A stretch of 64,000 bases of DNA. Origin: an uncultured Clostridia bacterium (GTDB lineage Bacteria; Bacillota; Clostridia; Lachnospirales; Lachnospiraceae). This document shows positions 19,158-25,242 of this stretch, piece by piece. How positions within the stretch are numbered: position 1 is the first letter of the stretch; every line of letters starts with the position of its first letter. Below the pieces are notes generated by a model. That model was not told the DNA's origin. It saw nothing but the letters and a program-made list of their open reading frames with translations, and searched no databases. Made by a program: the position numbers and the translations under genes. The stretch is from assembly GCA_947385955.1 (NCBI GenBank), contig CANDNA010000002.1, forward strand, positions 169,693 to 233,692. The letters run 5' to 3'.

Positions 19158-19166
19158 GGACTTTTG

Positions 19167-20351
19167 ATGAAAACCCGCGAAGAAAAAAGAAACCTGGAAA
19201 CCATACCCGTAGGCTCTCTCGGCGTCATTTCTCTGGAAGGTTGCCGGAATCTGGGACAGAAAATTGACTATTATCTGGTAAAATGGAGAACCGAGCGGGA
19301 AAGCGAACATAAAGACAGCCTTGCATTTGCAGGCTATCAGCGCGATTCTTATCTGCTGAATGCCAAAGTTCCCCGGTTTGGGTCCGGGGAAGCAAAGGGT
19401 GTTATCATGGAATCCGTCCGCGGAACCGATCTGTATATTCTGGTGGATGTGTGCAATTACAGTCTGACCTATTCTCTCTGCGGCCATGAGAACCATATGT
19501 CACCTGACGATCATTATCAGGATTTGAAACGGATTATTTCCGCAGTGGGCGGAAAAGCCAGACGAATCACTGTAATCATGCCTTTTCTCTATGAAAGCAG
19601 ACAGCACAAACGAACTGCCAGAGAATCCCTGGACTGTGCCATTGCCCTGCAGGAACTGGTGGCTATGGGAGTTGATAACATCATTACCTTTGACGCCCAT
19701 GATGACCGTGTACAGAATGCCATTCCCCTGCATGGTTTTGAAACGGTACGTCCGTCTTACCAGTTTATCAAAGGCCTGTTGCGCAATGAAAAAAATCTGC
19801 AGATAGACTCCAATCATATGATGGTCATCAGCCCGGATGAGGGCGGGATGAGCCGTGCGATCTATATTGCCAATGTACTGGGACTGGATATGGGAATGTT
19901 CTACAAACGCAGAGATTATACCCGTATTGTGAATGGCCGCAATCCTATCGTTGCCCATGAATTTCTGGGAACCAGCGTGGAAGGCAAGGATATGATTATC
20001 ATTGATGATATGATTTCCTCCGGTGAGAGTACTCTGGAGGTGGCCGCTGCCCTGAAAGAACGGAAGGCCGGTAAAATTTTTATCTGTACCACTTTTGGCC
20101 TTTTTACCAATGGCCTCAGTAAATTCGATCAGGCTTACAAAAACGGTATTATTAATAAAGTTCTGACCACCAACCTGATTTACCAGACTCCGGAACTTCT
20201 GGAACGGGAATGGTATATCAACTGTGATATGAGTAAATATATTGCATACCTGATTGATACATTGAACCATGACACCTCTATCAGCGATCTGCTGAATCCC
20301 AACGAGCGCATCCAGCGTACTGTAGCCAAATACAAAACCCGCAATATGTAA
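19167..20351 (+). CDS. prs: Ribose-phosphate pyrophosphokinase (PRPP synthetase)
   Basis: Makes PRPP from ribose-5-phosphate and ATP, for nucleotides, His, Trp and NAD. It has 394 residues from the ATG at 19167 (RBS GTGAGGA); a TTG codon 3 bp earlier is unlikely. The long form has an N-terminal extension compared with the about 315-residue classical enzyme, common in Lachnospiraceae. The PRPP-binding loop is IIIDDMISSGESTLEVA (about 272). DDRVQNAIP and SPDEGGMSRA match the family's flexible-loop and pyrophosphate regions. It is last in the dnaD-dnaC-prs operon and ends at a strong terminator. Confidence 0.93.
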   Translation: MKTREEKRNLETIPVGSLGVISLEGCRNLGQKIDYYLVKWRTERESEHKDSLAFAGYQRDSYLLNAKVPRFGSGEAKGVIMESVRGTDLYILVDVCNYSLTYSLCGHENHMSPDDHYQDLKRIISAVGGKARRITVIMPFLYESRQHKRTARESLDCAIALQELVAMGVDNIITFDAHDDRVQNAIPLHGFETVRPSYQFIKGLLRNEKNLQIDSNHMMVISPDEGGMSRAIYIANVLGLDMGMFYKRRDYTRIVNGRNPIVAHEFLGTSVEGKDMIIIDDMISSGESTLEVAAALKERKAGKIFICTTFGLFTNGLSKFDQAYKNGIINKVLTTNLIYQTPELLEREWYINCDMSKYIAYLIDTLNHDTSISDLLNPNERIQRTVAKYKTRNM

Positions 20352-20400
20352 CAGATCGTACCCTTCTGTACATGTCTGTCCGGTTCTGTTAAAAACCAAT

Positions 20401-20454
20401 GGACCGGAAAGTAGCTATTTTGCACTGCCAGTGGTTACTTTCCGGTCCTTTTTT
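20401..20454 (+). terminator. Terminator of the dnaD-dnaC-prs operon
   Basis: Stem GGACCGGAAAGTA (20401-20413) / TACTTTCCGGTCC (20436-20448) followed by six T. Confidence 0.9.
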
Positions 20455-20485
20455 GTTAATTTCTTAACACATTAGTCACTGTAAA

Positions 20486-20514
20486 TTGCTAAACATTCTT
20501 TTCTGTGCTATGAT
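20486..20514 (+). promoter_or_regulatory. Promoter of the small membrane protein gene
   Basis: TTGCTA (20486-20491), 17-bp spacer, TGC then TATGAT (20509-20514), an extended -10 promoter. Confidence 0.65.
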
Positions 20515-20557
20515 AAAACATGAAACAGACAACCGTTACTTATGAGGAGGGAAACAT

Positions 20558-21028
20558 ATGAACACAGAAACGGAAAACAAAATGCCCGGTGCACAGAACA
20601 TAAGAGAAAATCTGCCGCTGGGCACAATCGGCGCACTGATTGGTGTTTTGCTGGGAATGACATTATGGGTGATTGTCGGGCTGTTCAGATTTATTGCCGG
20701 CATTGCAGGCTATGCAATCGTATTTGGTGCAATGAAGGGTTATAAACTGCTCGGGAAAAAATTGTCCAAAGCCGGCATCGTAATTTGTGTACTTCTTTCG
20801 ATTGTTGCTGTTTTGGGTGGAGAAATGCTGTCACTGGCAATCACTGTCTATACTGAACTGGGTGTTCCCCTGGGGGACGCTTTCCTTATGCTTCCTGATC
20901 TTTTGCAGGAACCGGAGCTGGTCGGCGCCGTAGTCAAGGATCTGGCAGTCGGTTATGCCCTTTCTATATGGGCATGTTATTCCCCCGTCAAAGAAGTCTG
21001 GAGCCAGACCGGCGAAAAACAGGGATAG
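20558..21028 (+). CDS. Small integral membrane protein, unknown function
   Basis: 156 residues with three to four predicted membrane helices: about 22-50 (GTIGALIGVLLGMTLWVIVG), a short helical stretch around 52-66, about 75-97 (IVICVLLSIVAVLGGEMLSLAI) and about 127-143. A charged soluble N-terminus and a short polar C-terminus lie outside the membrane. I do not recognise a named family. RBS GAGGAGGGAAAC before ATG 20558; own promoter. It stands alone at the edge of the accessory stretch. Confidence 0.75.
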   Translation: MNTETENKMPGAQNIRENLPLGTIGALIGVLLGMTLWVIVGLFRFIAGIAGYAIVFGAMKGYKLLGKKLSKAGIVICVLLSIVAVLGGEMLSLAITVYTELGVPLGDAFLMLPDLLQEPELVGAVVKDLAVGYALSIWACYSPVKEVWSQTGEKQG

Positions 21029-21107
21029 GCGCCGTCATTTTTGATTACCCGAAATGGCAGATATTTTACCGGTAAACTTTACGGAGTCCTCCTCCGGCAT
21101 CCATTAC

Positions 21108-21212
21108 ACAAAGCTGAGTCAGGACTTGACTTTTTCTTTTTTCCTGTATAATGAATTTTCGGAAAAATCCTGTGAAATCAGGGTTTTTCCGAGGATACAG
21201 CGTCAGTTCGTT
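21108..21212 (+). repeat. Promoter/hairpin repeat, copy 1 (orphan)
   Basis: Contains TTGACT (21126-21131), a 15-bp gap and TATAAT (21147-21152), then a 34-nt hairpin (21159-21192; arms TCGGAAAAA-CCTG / CAGG-TTTTTCCGA) and GCGTCAGTTCG. The same order of elements, with clear sequence identity, recurs at 24357-24473 ahead of queT. Here no gene follows on the plus strand, so it appears to be an orphan duplicate of a queT-type leader start. Confidence 0.7.
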
Positions 21213-21238
21213 ATCTCTCTTTCTCCGGCCCCGTCTAA

Positions 21239-21397
21239 TCAGGGCCGAAGTGTATGGCATGTAATGTACCCTGCCGGTATGCCGTCTTCCAGCATTTTCT
21301 TTTCCACATTCTCTAACTGTGTCGTAACCCGTGCCCTGCTTATTTCCGATCCGGCAGGCAGGCAGAATACAAAATCATCTCCATCCCCAATCCCCAT
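21239..21397 (-). pseudogene. Short ORF or coding remnant, unknown
   Basis: An ATG at 21395-21397 preceded by GAGGGCGG opens a 52-residue frame ending CHTLRP-stop. The middle (QLENVEKKMLEDGIPAGY) has real-protein composition. A second frame just upstream (YTLIELEGGRYGDWG) would join it with a frameshift, which suggests the decayed 3' end of a larger gene. I cannot name the family. Between 21400 and 21960 I see no other gene; the stretch is AT-rich and unannotated. Confidence 0.3.
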
Positions 21398-21968
21398 AGC
21401 GTCCGCCCTCAAGTTCTATCAGCGTATACATACACATAATAATTTGCCTCTTCTCTTTCCGTGAATCAGCACTAACTTTATTTATCTTACAAACTAATCT
21501 TAACGCTGACTTTATGATAAATCCATTGACGGAATGCAAGGGGATAAGCCATTACGTAACACTTATTTTTAGGGAGACTGCCGCATATTTCATGATTTAT
21601 ACACATCCATTAACTTTTCAATACTTCTATTCCCCATGCTGTGCTATAGGAATATTTATTGTCTGTCTTAAATAAACCAGTAAAATCAAAATACTGCTTT
21701 CCTGCTTTTTGCGTATTGTTTTATCATGCTCTTTCCTATATTTTCACCTGCAGGGAATTTTTCAAACTTCCACCTATACTTTATCATTACCCAAATCCAT
21801 GCTGACAATTTTTACCCACTGTATCAGTTGATGTATATATATTTTTACCATACTGTATTTAAAATAAAATTCCCCACTGATTTTTTTCACCATGCTCTGA
21901 CACTTATCATGCTTTAAACAAAACCCGTTTACGGTATGCTTTGGTATGCCAATTTCTTCATTCTTTAA

Positions 21969-21997
21969 TTGAGAAATATGTGTATTCGGGCTATAAT
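21969..21997 (+). promoter_or_regulatory. Promoter of the holin-like toxin
   Basis: TTGAGA (21969-21974), 17-bp spacer, perfect TATAAT (21992-21997), leaving a leader of about 75 nt before the small ORF. Confidence 0.7.
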
Positions 21998-22076
21998 AGA
22001 ATTGTGTAATTGAAAAGAAAGCAGGATGCGATTTTCTGATGGATACCCTCCAGTCCTACGAAAGAGGGTGGTGCCC

Positions 22077-22157
22077 ATGAGTACGATGGAAGTTTTGACA
22101 TTGTTACTTGTTGTTTTTGCGGCATTGTCTTACATAGACAATCATAAAAAGAAATAG
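22077..22157 (+). CDS. Holin-like type I toxin (Hol_Tox/Fst-like peptide)
   Basis: A 26-residue peptide: MSTMEVLTLLLVVFAALSYI followed by a DNHKKK tail. A short N-terminus, one hydrophobic membrane helix (about residues 5-19) and a positively charged end are the pattern of Fst/TxpA/Hol_Tox type I toxins, which depolarise the inner membrane. The leader just upstream has the hairpin ACCCTC (22045-22050) / GAGGGT (22064-22069) with CCTACGAAAG in the loop, which I recall as characteristic of this family. It includes the RBS, so translation may be self-limited. A possible antisense RNA starts downstream. It was found by eye because it is too short for usual ORF cut-offs. Confidence 0.8.
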   Translation: MSTMEVLTLLLVVFAALSYIDNHKKK

Positions 22158-22191
22158 CATCCTCGAACCGTCCAAAGTCTAGGATGCTATT
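22153..22191. terminator. Bidirectional terminator of toxin and opposing gene
   Basis: Perfect 11-bp stem AATAGCATCCT / AGGATGCTATT. On the minus strand it is followed by TCTTTTT, a good terminator for the secreted-protein gene ending at 22201 or for an antitoxin RNA. On the plus strand it closes the toxin transcript. Confidence 0.8.
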
Positions 22192-22220
22192 CTTATAGCT
22201 TTATTCTTCACTGAAGGCAA
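22192..22220 (-). promoter_or_regulatory. Possible antitoxin RNA promoter
   Basis: Minus strand TTGCCT (22215-22220), 17-bp spacer, TATAAG (22192-22197). A transcript from here would begin at the shared terminator stem and, with readthrough, run antisense to the toxin mRNA, as expected for a type I antitoxin. The promoter lies inside the 3' end of the neighbouring gene. Confidence 0.4.
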
Positions 22221-22476
22221 ATCGGAACCCGCGTTCGATCAGCTTCTCTAAGTAGATCACTGTATCGTCTCCATAGGCCAGTCTCCCTTCTGCTTTCCCA
22301 TATGTCACGTAGTGAAAAAACAAGGCTTCTTTGTCCGTTCCATACATGGCTGTCACATCCGGATTATTCTGCGCATAATATTCCGCGTCGAAGATACTGC
22401 CATCCGCCATTGCTTCAGGAGCGGCAAGCGCCGTCATACCTGAATACAGACTAAATGCCATAACGGTCAATACCAT
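22201..22476 (-). CDS. Short secreted repeat-motif protein, start region frameshifted
   Basis: 91 residues beginning MVLTVMAFSLYSGMTALAAPE, a signal peptide core with AxA-type cleavage, then one copy of the motif FDAEYYAQNNPDV...FFHYVTYGKAEGR. It is a clear paralog of the next gene (22561-23424) over the first about 75 residues. Upstream, AGGAGG (22501-22506) and ATGAAAAAG (22479-22487) would give the usual MKK start but are out of frame by one base. One more A would restore MKKAMVLTV. So either a 1-base loss in the A-run broke the start, or the gene now starts at ATG 22476 without the basic signal-peptide head. No function can be assigned. Confidence 0.6.
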   Translation of the reverse strand: MVLTVMAFSLYSGMTALAAPEAMADGSIFDAEYYAQNNPDVTAMYGTDKEALFFHYVTYGKAEGRLAYGDDTVIYLEKLIERGFRFAFSEE

Positions 22477-22560
22477 TGCTTTTTCATCCTCTTTTGTTTC
22501 CCTCCTTTTATTGTTTTCATAGATAAGGTTGCTATTTCTTTCTATTTGATTTTCAAACTC

Positions 22561-23424
22561 TTACCAGTTCACTCCCCATGCTCCGCCGTCTAACACGGGA
22601 TCATAGGGTTCTGGTTCCGGTATCGTTATCGTTCCTCTGAAATAGGCCCATGCTTCCGGATGTTCCTCATAGCTTTCTCTGCTTTGCAGATGATTACTGT
22701 TTATGTAAATGTCGGCATATCTTTCTATCGGTCGGTACGGATCCAGAAGGATTCCATCAGAAGAATCATAGCTGTTAAACATATAACAGGTATCTACGAT
22801 GCCCTCTTTTACCAGATCAATCGACAAATTATCTAAAAGAGCAGAAAATTCTTCATATGTCTGCTGATTACCGGAAAAGTATTTCACTCTGGATTCTACA
22901 TTGATTTCTGTTCCCGTCCCGCTTACGGCTACCAGTTCGATGACCTCGTTTCTTATATCCTGATACCGCTTATCGCCGCTCCAATCCTTTCGTACAAAAT
23001 TCGCCGCCGGATCAGACACTCTCGGTGTTTTCAAAGGCTCCCTGTGCTCGACCCATTTGCCATCTTCCAGCATATAATATACATTCTCCGTGATTGGCGT
23101 TAAATTATAGTCAAACCCTGCGGCCAGATAACCCGCCCGAAGATAATTTTCATCGCCCGGCTCCAGAAGAACTCCATATTTTGTCACGGATACTTCATTG
23201 CCTGCAAAGGCCTGCCGCCCTTCCGCTTTCCCATACATCATATAATGCTGAAACAATGTCTCCTTGTCTGTTCCATATACTGCGGCTATATCCGGATTAT
23301 TCTGTGCATAATATTCCGCGTCGAATACAGTCCCGTCCGGCATGGTTTCGGGCGCGGCAAACGCAGTGAAACTACTGCTCATCGCTATTGCCACCGCCAT
23401 AAATGTTAATGCTATTTTCTTCAT
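22561..23424 (-). CDS. Secreted protein with YYAQNNPD repeat motif, unknown function
   Basis: 287 residues with a signal peptide (MKKIALTFMAVAIAMSSSFT, cleavage near AFA-AP), then the motif FDAEYYAQNNPDIAAVYG...LFQHYMMYGKAEGR (about 33-72), which I have seen in secreted proteins of Lachnospiraceae and other bacteria without a defined role. The C-terminal part (about 110-287) has no family I recognise; it is rich in Tyr, Asp and Glu. RBS AAGGGAAG before the ATG. It shares its N-terminal third with the adjacent 91-residue gene, so a local duplication occurred. Confidence 0.75.
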   Translation of the reverse strand: MKKIALTFMAVAIAMSSSFTAFAAPETMPDGTVFDAEYYAQNNPDIAAVYGTDKETLFQHYMMYGKAEGRQAFAGNEVSVTKYGVLLEPGDENYLRAGYLAAGFDYNLTPITENVYYMLEDGKWVEHREPLKTPRVSDPAANFVRKDWSGDKRYQDIRNEVIELVAVSGTGTEINVESRVKYFSGNQQTYEEFSALLDNLSIDLVKEGIVDTCYMFNSYDSSDGILLDPYRPIERYADIYINSNHLQSRESYEEHPEAWAYFRGTITIPEPEPYDPVLDGGAWGVNW

Positions 23425-23470
23425 TTTTTTGCTTCCCTTTCTCGATTGGTTTAGTTGCCTTTAAATCATA

Positions 23471-23719
23471 TCATCTTTGAGTATATTTATCAATTAATAC
23501 CATATACAATTCTACAATGTCCATTGTCCTCACTGTTTTCAGACATCCGCCTGCAGCCTGTATCGCATTCGCTTCACAACAGTTCTCCTGCTGGGACAGT
23601 GCCTCCATACCCGGCACAATGTAGGACACTGCATCCTCAAGATGGCGTATTTTCCTTTCCATCTCTTCCAGCTTATCCTCCGTACGCCGTACATACCTCC
23701 TCCATTTCTTTCTCTTCAT
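23471..23719 (-). CDS. Small hypothetical protein with coiled coil
   Basis: 82 residues: a very basic N-terminus (MKRKKWRRYVRRTEDK), a predicted coiled coil (about 12-35, EDKLEEMERKIRHLEDAV) and a central Cys pair (ENCCEAN). There is no recognised family. A GGGG-rich RBS (AAAGGGGTAC) lies about 12 bp upstream. It lies in an accessory region beside a recombinase remnant, so it may be mobile-element cargo. Coding status is moderately supported. Confidence 0.5.
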   Translation of the reverse strand: MKRKKWRRYVRRTEDKLEEMERKIRHLEDAVSYIVPGMEALSQQENCCEANAIQAAGGCLKTVRTMDIVELYMVLIDKYTQR

Positions 23720-23794
23720 ATCTTATGTACCCCTTTCAATTTAGTGGATGGATTCTAACGCCGAATGAAAAGAAAGGCATAGGCATTATAAACT

Positions 23795-23935
23795 TTATAA
23801 TGAGCTGTCGGTGTCCCTGCCGCTTAATCTGTCGATATATACTTCATCAACTCCCAGTGACTTCATGAGTTCCTCCTGCCGTGCCGTATTCTGCTCTTTT
23901 GTACTCACCCTGACATATCCAAATTTCTTTTCCAT
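23795..23935 (-). pseudogene. Truncated serine recombinase (resolvase N-terminus)
   Basis: A 46-residue frame opening MEKKFGYVRVSTKEQNTARQ, the unmistakable start of the resolvase/invertase catalytic domain with the nucleophile Ser in VRVST. It continues LMKSLGVDEVYIDRLSGRDTD and then stops. Intact enzymes are at least 180 residues, so three quarters are missing. It marks a past transposon or invertible element. No terminal repeats could be picked out. Confidence 0.85.
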
Positions 23936-24094
23936 AATCTTACGTTTTCCCCTTTCTCAACCAGATTGAGTAATGTGAGACATCAAAACTGTTCCAATAG
24001 AGCAGGAATCCCATTTTTAAAACACCTTTTGAAACATATCCCACATACCCCCTTTTCCTTTTCAGAACACTGTTCAAAATGCACCTGAAAAAAT

Positions 24095-24130
24095 AAAAAT
24101 GCCTGTATCCATCTCCATACAGACATTTTT
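24095..24130. terminator. Bidirectional terminator
   Basis: Stem AAAAATGCCTGTAT / ATACAGACATTTTT with an 8-nt loop; A-run and T-run on opposite sides. No intact gene lies within 150 bp on the plus strand; on the minus strand it may precede the recombinase remnant. The stretch 24131-24356 shows no gene I would call. Confidence 0.6.
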
Positions 24131-24356
24131 ATCATGCAAAAAAGTTGAAACATTTGAAACATCTGTAAGCATGGCTGTATTTTAGGCAATTTGGCAATAA
24201 GTTCAAATCCCCGCCAGCTGTTGGAACCCCTCTCCAAACTCTCTGGTTCCCCTTTAAACCGCGTCCAAATACTCCAGACGGTATTTTCTCCTCACCTCCC
24301 ACAGGCCCCGCTTAACAATCCTCTGGCATCCTTTTATCACGCTCTTTCTCCCTTCC

Positions 24357-24473
24357 CCAAAAGTTGAGTCAAAATCCCCGTCAGGGCTTGACTTTTCCCT
24401 GAATTCCTTTATAATAAATCTTCGGAAAAGCCCGGAAAATCAAGGTTTTTCCAACTATCTAACGTCAGTTCGA
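24357..24473 (+). repeat. Promoter/hairpin repeat, copy 2, with queT promoter
   Basis: TTGACT (24388-24393), 16-bp spacer, perfect TATAAT (24410-24415), then a hairpin (24422-24453; arms TCGGAAAAGCC / GGTTTTTCC) and AACGTCAGTTCG. It matches the orphan copy at 21108-21212 block by block. It provides the promoter and first leader hairpin for queT. Confidence 0.75.
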
Positions 24474-24597
24474 GACCTTCCTGACGTCAGTTACAGGCAA
24501 AACCTGCAACTGGCGCGGCGCTCGTCGAGTTTTCGTTCATGCAAGCATGACGAAAGTTCTCCTCGCTGCACGCGCAAAACAAAACTAAAGGAGAAAA
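24474..24597 (+). promoter_or_regulatory. Structured queT leader of unknown type
   Basis: About 125 nt of leader with successive hairpins: CGTCAG/CTGACG (about 24465-24487), GTTACAGG/CCTGCAAC, and TTTCGT-CATGC/GCATG-ACGAAA (about 24531-24555) inside a GC-rich segment whose outer flanks (GCGCGG... / ...CACGCGC) may also pair. queT genes are often under preQ1 riboswitches, but I do not see the preQ1-I core. The distal half resembles intergenic repeats common in Lachnospiraceae (recollection, unverified). Confidence 0.4.
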
Positions 24598-24600
24598 CAT

Positions 24601-25092
24601 ATGAAAAACAAAAAAGTTCTGTTTCTGACACAGGCAGCCATGATCGCTGCCCTCTATGTGGTGCTTACCACTCTGGCCAATCTGTTCGGTCTGGCCTCCG
24701 GTGCCATTCAGGTACGACTCTCCGAAATGCTGACCATCCTGCCTTTTTTTATCCCGGCCGCCATACCCGGTCTTTTTCTTGGCTGCTTTTTAAGCAATCT
24801 TCTGACCGGCTGCTGTATTCTGGATATCATAATGGGAAGCCTTGCTACGCTGATCGGTGCTGTGGGTGCTTATCTGCTCCGCAGATGGAAATGGATGGTT
24901 CCCCTTCCCACGATTCTGGCCAATGCCATTATCGTCCCTTATGTGCTGACTTCTCCCTATGGCTATGGTCTTACCGACGCCTGGTGGTATCTGATCGTTA
25001 CGGTAAGCCTGGGTGAAATCATTTCCTGCGGCATACTTGGTATGATTCTGCTGCTCACGCTACAGAAATATGGCCGCAGGATTTTTATGTAA
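24601..25092 (+). CDS. queT: Queuosine precursor transporter QueT
   Basis: S-component of an ECF-type transporter for a queuosine precursor (preQ1/preQ0 or queuine). 163 residues with five to six membrane helices. Family stretches present are ALYVVLTTLANLFGLASGAIQVRLSEML (about 17-44), IPGLFLGCFLSNL and LPTILANAIIVPYVL. AAAGGAGAAAAC before the ATG. It needs the shared ECF energising module encoded elsewhere. Uptake of precursor suggests queuosine salvage in place of, or beside, de novo synthesis. Confidence 0.93.
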   Translation: MKNKKVLFLTQAAMIAALYVVLTTLANLFGLASGAIQVRLSEMLTILPFFIPAAIPGLFLGCFLSNLLTGCCILDIIMGSLATLIGAVGAYLLRRWKWMVPLPTILANAIIVPYVLTSPYGYGLTDAWWYLIVTVSLGEIISCGILGMILLLTLQKYGRRIFM

Positions 25093-25176
25093 AGTCAGGG
25101 AGCCAGGCAATACGTTGTACAGGCTTTTTATTGTCAATCGAGTAGGGAGGGTCCAGCTTCCCCTGCGCATAAAAAT

Positions 25177-25206
25177 ACAGGAAAGGCGGTATCCCACCTT
25201 TCCTGT
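25177..25206 (-). terminator. Terminator of the C39-like/methyltransferase operon
   Basis: Stem ACAGGAAAGG / CCTTTCCTGT with a 10-nt loop, followed on the minus strand by ATTTTTA. Confidence 0.8.
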
Positions 25207-25242
25207 CAATCATCTTTCCCGCCTTTACTCTTATCCCCCTCT

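Noticed and set aside
24199..24220. GTTCAAATCC resembling a tRNA T-loop, possible attachment site
   Set aside because: No acceptor stem, anticodon arm or CCA could be paired with it.
23983..24237. 84-residue minus-strand ORF
   Set aside because: It runs across a strong bidirectional terminator, has odd composition (many Phe, Met and Cys) and no RBS.
24580..24600. preQ1-I-like tail ahead of queT
   Set aside because: Only the A-rich CTAAAGGAG end is present; the required 5' stem-loop is missing.
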